Translations under genes and position numbers: made by a program
The notes under the pieces: model-generated
Seen by the model: only the letters and a program-made list of their open reading frames with translations
Database searches by the model: none
What the model was told of the DNA's origin: nothing
Shown: piece by piece, positions 24,001 to 35,057 of the stretch
Layout: each line of letters begins with the position of its first letter
Numbering within the stretch: the stretch's first letter is position 1
From: Gnetum montanum
Taxonomy: Eukaryota; Streptophyta; Gnetopsida; Gnetales; Gnetaceae
NCBI GenBank assembly: GCA_015680685.1
Contig: MNCI01038307.1
Location: 23,708-76,908, forward strand
DNA length: 53,201 bases
Direction of reading: 5' to 3'

Positions 24001-24565
24001 CTTCCGTTCTTTTTCGGGACAATGACCATGTTGGATACCCAATCGGTGTAATCGACAGCCCGAATGAAGCTTGCCTGATAAAGTTTGGTGATTTCATTGC
24101 GAACTACCAATGCCACCTTAGGTTTAACCTTTCGTGCCTTTTCTTTTACTGGCCTCAATTTTGGATCAAGGATAATATTGTGCTGGACGATTCGAGGATC
24201 TAACCCGAGCATGTCAGTGTAAGACCAAGCGAATGCTTTTATGTTGTCTCGAAGCACATCTTCTATGTCTTTGGCCAGTTGAGGTTGCAATAGTGTACTT
24301 AATTTTAATATTTTAATTTCACCGTCAGGCATAGTGATGGGGGTTTCAGTCAACGGGTCTTCAATGATTCTATCAGCTTCTATGTCAAGAGATTTTATCA
24401 TACCTTTGTAGCTATCTAGCGTTTGTTGTGTTGAGGCTATGATTATGTCGTCAGTTGACGTACCTAAGCTGATGGAATTTATGTCAATTTCTCATATGAT
24501 CTTTCCATATGATCCATCAATGATCAATGGTGTGGACAAACGCTGACAATCCATCAGGCTTGTTC
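21033..24565 (-). pseudogene. pol: Element B pol: RT, RNase H, archaeal-type RNase H, integrase (decayed)
   Basis: Read from 24565 downwards. RT carries [20 protein letters not shown] and catalytic YVDD (about 23625-23640); the connection RNase H is at about 22940-23270. The second RNase H (about 22400-22800) has FDGASTSRGGSA, NNIAEYEGLLRG, VVRGDS and VDALATLAL, with the four acidic catalytic positions kept. Integrase (about 21050-22100) has a CxxC-type N-terminal region, GLDLIGPI, VTDNGPQFSS and NGQAEATN, then a C-terminal YLVTKAYNNGAFKLAD-type module. At least six stops or frameshifts break it. An unresolved base with a local duplication lies at 23981. Confidence 0.9.
23938..24025. repeat. 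43-base direct duplication around an unresolved base
   Basis: A segment ending GGGACAATGA at 23980 is repeated after the N at 23981, ending at 24025, so the RT peptide IVPKK(N/D)GSI(H/R)LCID appears twice. The copies differ at a few bases. Position, size and the N suggest a mis-joined assembly gap and not biology. Confidence 0.75.
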
Positions 24566-24589
24566 CTGCCAATAAACAGAGGGCAGAAT
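24566..24589 (-). other. Conserved 3' splice site at the RT end of the PR-RT spacer (element B)
   Basis: The same sense sequence as in A, CTGCCCTCTGTTTATTGGCAG, sits at the point where the pre-RT frame opens. Conservation of an unbroken pyrimidine tract and CAG in both copies supports use as an acceptor. Confidence 0.55.
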
Positions 24590-24649
24590 GAGCTAATAGG
24601 TGTTGTTCCATGTTCCTTGGCAACATAAATCATGTGTACATGTACGATG

Positions 24650-24895
24650 GTGGTTTATCGTCGCACCAGGATGCATGGCAGTTTAAGGCCTTACCGGGCC
24701 ATGTGTGGCAGTTTAAGGCCTTACCGGGCTAAATGTGAGCCGAATATGGCAGTTTAAGGTCTTACCGGGCCGTGTGTGGCAATTTAAGGCCATACCAGGC
24801 CGTGGTGGAAGTTTAAGATCATACCAGGTCGTCATGGCAGTTTAAGACCATACCCGGCCGTCATGGCAGTTTAAGGCCATACTGGGCCATATGTA
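24650..24895 (+). repeat. AGTTTAAGGCC array, RT-side edge of the antisense cassette (element B)
   Basis: About eight units of GGCAGTTTAAGGCCTTACCG with GGCC(A/G)T-rich spacers, period about 30-35 bases. A has only about three units at the same place, so unit number changes within the family. Confidence 0.75.
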
Positions 24896-25114
24896 TGATT
24901 TGACGATGCCTAGTCGCCGTATAATTTGCATCGGAGAGTTTGCGCCAAAATGTTCAGTGTGGGCATCTGAAGTTGATTTATGAGGGAATTAACATGTGGT
25001 AGTGTTCATTTTGTTATATATATATATTTTTTATTTTGTATTTTGAGCATTTTTTTTTAAAAAAATTAATAGAAATGAAAGGTGACGGTGGCAGTGACGG
25101 GGTCGGTGTAGTGC

Positions 25115-25122
25115 TATATATA
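25115..25122 (+). promoter_or_regulatory. TATA box of the antisense gene (element B)
   Basis: TATATATA in a GTGCTATATATAGCGT context, 268 bases upstream of the antisense ATG at 25383, with repeat-rich 5' UTR between. The element is conserved with A at 11870. Confidence 0.55.
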
Positions 25123-25382
25123 GCGTAAGGCTGTCAGTTGTTAGAGGCACCATGAACTTGAAGCAAACCGGAGCATGAGCGTAAACCTCAGTGTAAGCGT
25201 AGAAGCTCAAACCCCAATGTAAGCGTAGAAACTTAAACCCCAGCGTAAGCATGAGCGTAGAAGCTCAAACTTAGCGTAAACGTGACCGTAGAGGCTTAAA
25301 CTTTGGCGTACAAGATTCAGCTCGGCGTGCGGGTTTGAACCCTTAGCATAAACCTATCAGTTTCAGTGTGCAGGATGCCAAA

Positions 25383-28300
25383 ATGGGCAAGGGCAAGGAA
25401 GTAGAAGGCCAGGGGAGGAAGGGGCCTGATTTGACTTTCGTATAGGAAAGTGAGGCCATGTTATAGTGTTTGCCTAGGCCAAGGGTTCCATCGTGGCCTG
25501 GATCAACACACAGGTAGGCTCTAATCCTACCTTTGTTAACTATTTTTCATCTGTACTTATTATCTGGCGTAGATAGTCTTGGCAGCGTAAACATTTTTGG
25601 TAGTGTAAAGGGCCTGTACGCTGAGCGTAGGACCGTAGCGTAGAGGGTCTCTATAGCGTACGGCGTAGACGATTTTCACAGTAGACTATTTTCACAGCAT
25701 ATAGCGTAGACTATTTTCATAGCATATATGCTGAGTGTAAATGATTTTTGTTTTCATGGCATATACGCCTAGTGTTTTCGCAGCATATACGCTGAGCGTA
25801 AATGGTTTTTCTTTTCATGGCGTATACGTCGAGTGTTTTCGCAGCATATACGCTGAGCGTAAACGATTTTTTGACAGCATATACGCCAATTATAAACAGT
25901 TTTTAATTTTTTGAAGTATTGGCCTACAACATGGAATTTTGTTTTTTCCATCTCATTTTCATGTATAGCTGGTTTATCGCAGCATTTTGGTTACTTGCAG
26001 GGGTCCTGAGCCTTTCTTCTTGGTAGTCGAGCTGGTTGGAGTATTGGCATGGTTTGGGCCACTTGAGACCGATGAACCTACCCCCGATTTGACTATTGAT
26101 AACAATGGGATATGGTTGAGGGAAGGGGCCTGTGAATTCCTCGCCTTCCTCCTAAACAGATTTAAGGTAGTGGTCTGGTCACACCTGAGTGAACAAGTGA
26201 CACGGAGCGTGTTTGAAGCTATGTTGCCGGGATCTTCATATGGCGTCGCGGTTTTCATGATGGATATTGACAAGGGACCGCTTGTGATCGAGGACGGTTC
26301 CTCTGGCAGGCCCAGACCTACTCGCCCGTTAGTGCATGTGTGGGACCTATTGCCACGAGGGCCTGACTATCTCAATAACACCTTGTTTCTGGCTCCATGT
26401 GCGCACATGTTATTTCAGAACCCTCCTGGCACGGTATACCAGGTAGAGAGGTAAGATCATTTAGTTTGTCATTTCTATTTTTTGTCGTTTAGTGTTTTCT
26501 CCTGTTCTGACGACCATTCTTTTGCAGGCCCCAAGTTAACCAAGATGGGACATGTGTCAATGATGATGGGCTTGCCCTGGCTCATACTGCTTTAGAGACC
26601 TTTATGGTAGGTCCTACCCTTCGTGGAGCTGTATTAGCTCAGATGAAGGATGACATTGTTCACTTCCATAAACTATTTTTCAGGGCATTTTCATAATGCA
26701 TGGCTCGTGGGTGGTTGCATGGAAATTGGTCACGTAACGGACCAGTTTTCCCTCGTGATGCTGACTTGGGTTCTAGTACCTTGAAGCCCACAACTGAAGG
26801 TCAGTGACAACATTTTCTAGATGCCTTAGTGTGCTTGTTCGACTGCTGGTGGTCATACTGATGTGATGGTTTCAAATTGTGTTTATAGTTGATGTTCCTC
26901 CCAGCGGAGACCCTGTTACGATAGGATGAACTGATAGTACCCTGTCGATGAAGTTTGGGGAGATTAGCAAGGCACAAAAATGTTTGTGCACCAATGCCCC
27001 GCCGTCTATTGTCCATTATTTGGATGATGCCAGCCTCAGGATTTATTTACAACCCCGAGCCCTGATGTGTCTATAGCTGAAATGATCGAGATTGTTGATT
27101 CATTCGACAAGTCTATCTCCTACTATAGCACCCATACTAAGGGTGTCAAAATAGTTTTCCATCTATCAGTTGAGTTATTTTTAGACCTTTTCAGTGTACC
27201 GGCAGATGGCCTAAATGTGGTTTTGGATAGGGCACAGAAAGAGCTTCATATGGTGTGTGAGCTAGAAGACTGGTTGGGCATTGTGAAGGATTCCAAGGGA
27301 TTTCCTATGAAGGGGACGTTAAAGGTGGAGGAAGTTAATGAATTGTATCCCTTATTTCAGGCACGGGTGTTTCCTAAATCCCTGTCCCAAGTGAGAAGTC
27401 TTGGGGTGGAAGTTGTGCACATCATGCGAACCGTTTTAGAGACTGGGATGCGTTACAATTGGGCTCAATTTTTGTTGTCGGGCCTTCATAAGGAGATAGT
27501 GCGATTGCACTCAAACATTGATGTGTAGTCCCATTTTACATTTGCATTCTTCACTGGCTATCTACGCCATTTGGCTGAGTTTCTAGTGGTTTGTGCGGAT
27601 AATAAATATGTTCTACAGGATCGTACTCAATTATCTCGCCCGTGGATTAATCATTTGTTTGAGACAGCTGAGTCCCAAGATGCACCTGAGGGGATTGATG
27701 AATCTGTGTCCATCACAACAAGAGGGTCATCTGGTACTTCAATCCATACACGTGAAAATGTGGGGTTGGAACCAGATGATGTGCCCTATACTGCAAAGAG
27801 AGCTGAACGTGTCATCAAGGAGACCATCGGAAAGGCCATGTCGAAGCTCCCAAAGCATGAACACTCAACAGAGGTGGCCTCAAATGTGGAAGAGCTAAGG
27901 GTGAAGCGAATATGGTTCAAAATGCCTATTCGAGGTAAGTAAGCTCGGCACACTTATTGCATTATCCTTTTCATCTTATTCATAATTTTCATTTTGACCG
28001 CTTACATGCAGCTAATGCCTTCAGACTTGACTCGAGAAGTGAGGAGATAGGAGTCAGAGACCATTATTGAGGAGGAGGATGCTACAATGGACTTAATAAT
28101 TGAGGAAGAAGAGCTGGACAAAGATCAGGTGGAAGGGACGGAGGAGCTAGCGGAAGACACCACGGAGACTGAACTGGTCAATGACCAAGGTGGTGTTGAT
28201 GAAATGTTCAGTAGCTTCCTTAAGGGAAGATTAGACCTTGGCGACCCTCCAAACCCGGAAGGGGTCAGAGGAGATGGTATGGTTCCTTTTGTTTTATTGT

Positions 28301-29625
28301 GTTTCTTGGTGAATCCTCGTTTCTATGGTGTTTTAATTTAATGTTTTTATCCCTTTCAGACGAAGGTAGGACAATTCCTACGATGCAGTTGGAAGTGCCT
28401 ATGAAGGTGGTTCCCCCTGAAATGTCCCCTGAGACTAGTCCACCTCGTACTCGTAGACCATTTTCTTGGACCAAGATGCCAAGTAAAATGGATTACGTGA
28501 CCGGTATTGTCGATGAGGTGGTCGAACATATTCAGGAAGCCCACCCTGAGATAGGTACAAATGTTTTGAGTCTTTTGCAGCTTTCGAGTTGCACACTCCC
28601 CTTTTTTTCATCTAATGTTTAATGCCCATTCTTTTTATGTGCATAGGTGCCAAGATAAAGTGGGATCCATCTGAGACTGTTAGCATTGAAAGTTTGCCTA
28701 CACTACCCTCAAAATTTGAACAGATACCAAGGCCAGTGTATGACGAGGTGGTGGAAGGTCTTGTACATAACGTCAAATCGCTGTGGACCTGTAAGCATTC
28801 CATCGAATAGTTATGGTTGCAAATCCAAGCAAATGAAAAAGAAGTTTCCAAGTTGTCAATTGAACATGATGATCTCAAGGCTCGATATGAGTTTTCCTCA
28901 GCTAGACTGACAGGTGATCATTCTTGGCGAACCTCTGAGGTCACTTATACTAGATATTGGAACCTGCTCAATCGCCACACATCACTAGCCCGGAAACTAG
29001 TAGAGCGTAAGGCCCAGATAGACCTGTTGAATTTCAAGTGCCAATATTGGAAGGCCTTTGCTTCCAAGGTGCGAAAGTGGGGTCAAGACAAGAAGAATCA
29101 TAAGCACCACCACAAGAAGTCATTGAAAGAAGTTTCCATAGAGAAGCACCAACTTGAGATGTTCGTAAAGGGTCTGGGCTTATGTTCTGCATTCGATACC
29201 TTCGCGGAGAACACCATAGTTGAGATGGATTCCCCCAAGAGGATTATTACGACTACTTCTGGGGAGGTTTCTGTGGGTGAATTTCCCTTGAAACGTCTCA
29301 CATGGTCGGTTGTTAATAAGGGGAAGGCATTAGCGGATGTTGATCTAGGTCTCAAGGGGACAGACTAGGCCATTGTTTCTGAGGAGGAAATTCTTTGTCC
29401 ATTGGAATTCGGCTTAGGGGGATCTCCTACGGTAAGAAATTTATTCTTGTGAGTTTTTTATTTATTGAATAATGTTTGGAATTTTCTCTTTTCTTTTCTT
29501 GTCTTAATTGTTCTTTTTGCTCTTTATAGCATGGAGGGGGTGACGATATTCAAGAAGGTGGCCCCAGCGGAGCAGGGGCCCATGGTGGAGGCGAGTCTAA
29601 AGGGGGGCAACCTTCTCGTCACTGA
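25383..29625 (+). pseudogene. Antisense eight-exon gene of the Tat family, N-terminal FCP1/NIF phosphatase-like (element B copy)
   Basis: Exons: 25383-25513, 26001-26450, 26528-26799, 26889-27934, 28025-28276, 28360-28554, 28647-29431, 29530-29625; about 1,075 codons, all introns GT-AG. Exon 2 encodes PFFLVVELVGVLAWFG, REGACEFLAFLLNRFKVVVWS, TRPLVHVWDLL and LNNTLFLAPCAHMLFQNPP, in the order of strands and motifs of FCP1/NLI-interacting-factor phosphatases, but with Glu for the nucleophile and AP for the later Asp pair. Exon 4 is an unrecognised domain shared with A. Exon 5 is acidic. Exon 7 (from about 28800) predicts a coiled coil, then a basic KNHKHHHKK stretch. Exon 8 is a Gly-rich tail. 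Stops at 25443, 25464, 27526, 28048 and 28808 and a one-base loss near 27040 break it. Function is unknown; the FCP1/NIF call rests on motif order only. Confidence 0.7.
25560..25900 (+). repeat. GCGTA/TACGC repeat block in antisense intron 1 (element B)
   Basis: Irregular units such as CAGCATATACGCTGAGCGTA with AA(A/C)GATTTTT spacers fill the intron between exons 1 and 2. The unit differs from the palindromic 41-bp unit at the same site in A, though both keep CGCTGAGCGTA. Confidence 0.7.
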
Positions 29626-30030
29626 TGCTTAGTTTTCATAATTTTGTTTCATAATTTTTTACATGGATCATAAATTGAACATTCTGTCTTGGGTTGTATT
29701 TGAACAGATGAGTGAAATCAATGAACTATTATTCTTGTCTAACTGTATATGAATACGTATATGTATATTTCTGTGTTGAAGTTTGAACTCGTTCAAGTGC
29801 AGAGAAAATATTTTTGTTCTTTTGGCTTTTGTTGTTTAAACGTAAAAATAATGCGGAAAAGTAAAATGTTTTGGTTTGTTTTGGTTTTTTTTTAAAGTTG
29901 GAATGCATGAAATGGGAATGCATTCATAATCAAAAGATAATTACAAAAAAGAAAGTGTAACGGAAAACTATTATAGATGACACAACAATGTAAACATAAA
30001 CTTAAATTTGCAAGGAAACAAAGTATAAGC
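29626..30030 (+). other. 3' flank of the antisense gene (element B), no further gene
   Basis: This is close in sequence to 16430-16824 of A and AT-rich. It is presumed to be the antisense 3' UTR. Nothing else is recognisable. Confidence 0.5.
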
Positions 30031-30034
30031 GGAT

Positions 30035-30245
30035 GGTCTAGTTTAAGGCCATTTCGGGCCCCATGCGCTATTTTAAGGCCATTTCGGGCCATAGGGAAGT
30101 TTCAGGTGGCACTAATGGATTTCTTGGTAGACTGATCATTTCTGATCGTGGCTAGTTTTATGTTGTTGCAGACATGTGATAGTTTAACGTCAGTTCGGAC
30201 TTATTAATATAGTTTATCGTCATTTCAGACTTGAATGTCGTTTAT
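30035..30245 (+). repeat. AGTTTAAGGCC array, protease-side edge of the antisense cassette (element B)
   Basis: Units include TAGTTTAAGGCCATTTCGGG, AGTTTTATGTTGTTGCAGAC, AGTTTAACGTCAGTTCGGAC and AGTTTATCGTCATTTCAGAC. It is collinear with 16825-17060 of A. Confidence 0.7.
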
Positions 30246-30299
30246 TGATTTAACATTTTTTAAATTTTTCTCATTTTAACATTAGGAGTATTATTAACG

Positions 30300-33200
30300 G
30301 TTATGATTCTAAATTCAACATCTCCCTCACTAATCATGTTGAATGGTAATTCAGCTCAAGGGATGTCTAATGGGATAGTTCCCGCGTTGGTGCTTTCCAG
30401 CGCTTCTTCATGTATCATGATTTCCATGTCAGTTGTAGTTTCTAATTGAGGCTGCGTATGTACGATTTCAGGCCCGGGTATTTTTGTTTTGGGTAGATTT
30501 TCCTTTGTGTCTAAGAGATTATCACCTATTGGTTGCATACATCTTTGTTGTTCGTCTACATCATCTTGTTTAGGCTCTTCGATCTTAACCTCCAATCCTT
30601 GGTCTATATCTGTATACGATGAGATGGTAGGTGTAGCAGCCTCCCCGTGTATAACGATTTCACCACCTTCATAAGGCAAGTGAATTTCTTGGTGTATGGG
30701 GGAAGAGACTGCTTTCAGTTGGGCTAACCAGGGCCTTCCCAATATTAGGTTGAACCTTGGCATTTCATCGATTACCAAAAAATCGGCAGATGTGGGGAAT
30801 TGATCCCTTGCTATAAAGTCTAAAGTCACGGTGCCTTTGACTATCACGCGCGACCCGCTGAATGATTTCAAACAAGTGGTGGCAGTTGGTTTTATTAGCT
30901 TTGTAAGCCCCAATTGTTCGACGATGGGATAGGGTACTACATTTGTAACGGCTCCATCATCAACATGGACCCTATGTATCTTGAATTGATTTATTCATAT
31001 TTTTATGAACATAGGTGCCGTTGTTACCTCTCCTGTTTTCTCATCTACTTTGATGTTATCATTGTGGAAACTTAATGGCTTAGGAGTTGACCCTCGGGGC
31101 GAGTACATTACCGCATGAATTGAAGGTTCATTTGGAGGTAAGTCTTCGCTTACTGGGATGGATGTCAACATGCGCACTAGAGCTTCGCGATGGGTTTGAG
31201 ATGTTAACACCATGTCGTATAAGCTTAGTGAAGTGTTTTTTTGTTTAAGTACCTATGTGACCTGCGTTAGAGCTGTTGCTAGATCTCTACTTTTGTGTGT
31301 ATGTTTGTCGGTAGCGATTTGGTCCATCGGGTCCAACAGCTTTATTTCATGCATAGTTGGTTTGTCATTTTTACATGGAATCGTTGATTTGGGCGTATCA
31401 TATTTTTCGGATGATTCACCCTCATAACCTATGTTTGGTTTATTATTAGGTGATGTCATGGGTATTGCGTTTAACGGGGTAGGCTTGGGAGGTCTTAAGG
31501 CTAGTCGTTGGCGCTCCTTCTCCAAGCGTTCATGTGTAAGCTTGTCTGCTAGGCGTTCTCGTGTTTGGCGTGGGGGTGCAGTTGGTTTCGGGACCTCAAG
31601 TTATTTTGGAACTTGTATTACATATGGAGTAGGGTAAGGTTGCGATTGGACGGTTACATGCGGTTGAGTGCCTGGCTGGCTGGGCACCTTGATGACATAG
31701 GGATTGGGTTTATTTTGTGTTTGCGAAGTGGAGGAATGGTGGTCACCAGGATGTTCAGGTGTCCTAACGACGTATGGAGTTGGCCTAGCTGGAGGTTGTA
31801 CCTCCGCTGTTGCGACTGTAGGTGGTACTTGGACTATGTAGGGGGCGGGCCGAATAGGAGGTGTTTGAGTGTTTGCGATAGTAGTGGCGGGGGGTATGTG
31901 CACTACGTATGGTTTTTCGTGCGTTGGTGTAATGGAAGTTTCTATAGTGGGGGGAATTCGGATGATGTAAGGTTTCTGTGGGGAATATGATGGTTGAGGC
32001 ATAGATGTTTGTATAGTGGGAGGAATGTGCACTACAAATGGTTCCTTAGGTACCTGCTGCTCGTGATTGGAGAGGATGGTGTTAATCCTCGGTGTTTCTA
32101 GTTTATTATCGAAGTAGATGGTATTAATTACATATGGTGCTTCTTTAGTATTTAGAGGGTCTTTATAAATGCCCATGGCCTAGTTTTGTGGTTGGATTGG
32201 GTTGGCTTCATCAAAAGTGATTTGACCTCCATCTATCATCCATTGGATGTCTTGTTTTAGGGTGAAACAATAATCAGTGCCATGTCCATTACGTTGATGA
32301 TAATCGCAAAAACGGTCCATTCTAAAGATTTTTGGCACTTGGGGCTCGTTTGGCATTGCTAGGCTTGGGTTCTGAACCAATTGACAGAACTGATCATGTC
32401 TTTGGATCGCTGCAGGAGACAACTGTTTATGTTTCATCAGTCCTACTTTCAAGAGTTGGTCGAATAGTTGTGATGGCTTCATGGGTAGTGGCGTGTATTG
32501 AGAGGGGTCCTTTCTCTCTAAGTTTCTCGTACGACCCAGTGTTGGGTTTTGTGGTGCAGATGATTTTGGTGCGGTCACAGGAGTGGGTTTAGCATAATTA
32601 GCAGGGGCAATAGGTGGTTTTCCTTGTTGCCCCACATTCACTTGTTGTGTTTCTGCTAATGTCGCTATAATTGTTTTAACCTTTTCTTTATCTTTCTTAC
32701 TATGTTGATTCTTAAAGGCCGAATATGCCAGATCATGGCTGTTTTGCGTTGCCTTCTCTATGCTCTTGATCTGTACAAACGCTTGACTCAAAGTGCATGC
32801 ATTGAGATAATCTAGTTTGGATTTGACAAAGTCATTAATAGCCCCTTTTAGAATGGTGAGGAGATACATCTCTAGGATCGACTCGTGGAGCTCATTGAGA
32901 GCAGCACTCCACCGTTGGATGAATATTTGGACAAGTTTAAGAGGTGCCTATTTGACCTGTATGAGGCTGTCCAGTATTACTTCAAGCTTCAAGTTATACT
33001 TGAACCTGGTAACGAATTGGTGTAATAAATCTTCTAGAGAAGATATTGAGCTTCGTGACAAGGCCCGGTACTAATCAAGTGCTCTCCTAGCAAGGGACAT
33101 GGGGAATACTCGTAGAATGGCATGTGGCCATGCCTGAAGTAGTGCACATTCTAGTCTAAATGTTATGAGGTGGGCGTTGGGATCTATCTCCCCATGTATT

Positions 33201-34452
33201 TAGTCAACGTGGGTAAAGATACACCTTTGGGTAACGTTAGCGGTAGAACCGAAGAGTTGATAGGGTCATCGTGATAGAAGTCCACTACCTTGAGCTCTCT
33301 GTCGGCAGCTATCTTGAGGCGTTTGACCTCGTCAGTTAGTTCCTGCATTAGTTTTTTAGCATCAACCCAGTCTTGGGCACTAGGCGAGATACTAGGTTGA
33401 GGATGTTGTATAGTATACAGGTTAGATTGTTGGACAGTGGGGTGGAAGGAAGAAAGTTGTGTAGTTGGAGGCTACGTTTGCGGAATATTTGTGGTGGGTG
33501 GTACCAGAGGCAGCACATTGTAGACAAGGGGTTGTTGTTGTTATGGTTGTCGTTGAGGGATGTTACCTGGTAGAATTATTTGAGGCGGTATGTTATAGTG
33601 AGGGAATTGATATGGTTGAGCACCAATCGCTACCCATTGGCCAGTCACGCTTTGTATAGGCACACCCTGAACTAGTTGAGTTGCAACGGTGAAAGGGGCT
33701 CCTTGTGTTTGGATCCAAGGGATATAATGGATGGACGTAGAAGCTGGTATCACATGCGGCATCCCGATCACTCGGGGCGGGAAGGTTGCTCCTACATTAT
33801 TTTGAGGAGGTTGTACTTGCGAGAATGGGGCTACTGTTGCAACGGGGGAAATAGCAAGAGGGAGTGTGTTAAATTGCGGATCGATTACAGGAGGAATATG
33901 AACAAGTGTGGATGATTCTTATTGAGGTATTTGTGCTTGGGTGAATTTAAATGGTTGAAGGGATGTAATTTCCCCTATGGCTGGATGGAACAACGGGTTG
34001 GCATAGGTTTGTGGACTAAGAGTATGGTACGAATCTTCATGCTTGGATTGGGCTACGAAGTCATCCTTCTCTTCCAATTGAGGATTTACCACAGGCTGAT
34101 CTAGAGACTGGCTCCTTTGCAAGAGGAGTTGTGAGATGAGCTCAGAGTAATGCTCTGGGAGAGGGATGATATCATACAGGGAAGGGATGAACTCATGTCC
34201 TCCCCTATGGAAGAGTTCGTATTGTCTCTTAACCTCCATTTCGGTTTGGTCTACGGCTAGGCCGGCTTGTAATTTTACGCATATGAAATTGTATTGGTCT
34301 TGATTTATGATGTTAAATGATGGGCTCCTCCCTTTCAACCTAAGAGACCGGCGAGGCCCCACAGTGGGTTGTACCATAGGTTGCTGAACAGCCATGGTGT
34401 CTACGATGTCCGTCACTGGCTTGGTTGCAGCGTTGGAGTTTGCAGTGTTCAT
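30300..34452 (-). pseudogene. gag: Element B gag-protease (uninterrupted but decayed)
   Basis: The start ATG at 34450-34452 gives MNTANSNAATKP. An N-terminal Pro/Gln-rich region is followed by a retrotransposon gag domain (about 32700-33250 by comparison with A), then a CCHC-like knuckle FCDYHQRNGHGTDYC with LKQDIQWMIDGGQI (32180-32340) typical of Tat gag. A Pro-rich region follows with repeated PYV(V/I)(H/R/Q)(I/V)P motifs (31601-32176), then a protease with FNLILGRPWLAQL (about 30700). The product would be about 1,380 residues if unbroken; at least six stops or shifts interrupt it. The pro domain ends next to the PR-RT spacer. Confidence 0.85.
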
Positions 34453-34499
34453 GATGAACAGTTATGAATATGACACAGTGAAGGGATATGAAATTGGTA

Positions 34500-34915
34500 T
34501 ACTTAGTACGGCATACACCTACATTCGTTGCGTACAGCGTATAGACTGGATCTCAGCGTACAGGCTTCAATGACCAGCGTATAGTGACAACGTATAAGCA
34601 TACGTTAAAATGTGTAGGCAGAGCAGTCTACAGCGTATACCGAGCAGCATAGACAGAGTCTACAACGTACAGCGTATACAGAGTCAGCGTACAGCGTAGA
34701 CAAAGTCTACATCGTATAGCATACAGCATACACTGGGCAGTGTAGACAAAGTCAGCGTACAGCATAGATAGAGTCTACAGCGTAAAACGTATAGAGAGTT
34801 AGCGTACAACGTAGACAAAGTCTACAACGTATAGCGTATAGCGTATACAGCGTACAGCGTACCGCATACACTCGGCAGTGTAGACAAAGTCAGCGTAGAC
34901 TCAACAGTGTAGACA
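34500..34915 (-). repeat. Leader array of GTATAC/AGCGTACAGCGTA words (element B)
   Basis: Irregular tandem copies of AGCGTA(C/T)A and CAGCGTAGACAAAGTCTAC lie between the primer site and the gag ATG, so inside the sense 5' untranslated leader. A has a corresponding but denser array at 39340-39840. Confidence 0.75.
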
Positions 34916-35033
34916 CTGGGAATTCTATAGAATGGGATGTCGATTTGGGAATTTCAAAACTGGTTTAGTGTCGATGCAGTGTGAGTCTAAGAAGATCGGG
35001 GTATGAGAGCACAGTAAGTTTTAAGCAGTTTTA

Positions 35034-35052
35034 GGCCCTCCTTCTAGTGCCA
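35034..35052 (-). other. Primer binding site of element B
   Basis: In sense TGGCACTAGAAGGAGGGCC begins five bases (GAAAA) inside the 5' LTR and is identical in A. It ends in the TGG that pairs with a tRNA CCA end. I could not assign the primer tRNA with confidence. Confidence 0.6.
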
Positions 35053-35057
35053 TTTTC

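Noticed and set aside
26889-27934. Plant mobile domain in the antisense protein
   Set aside because: The typical plant mobile domain motifs are not seen; the N-terminal part fits FCP1/NIF better and exon 4 fits nothing I know.
12069-29625. Antisense gene as a host gene caught between elements
   Set aside because: It occurs at the same internal position with the same exons in both A and B, so it belongs to the family.
31431-31990. Plus-strand open frames over the gag Pro-rich region of B
   Set aside because: They are complements of the Pro-rich repeat on the minus strand, with Gly/Trp-rich low-complexity translation.
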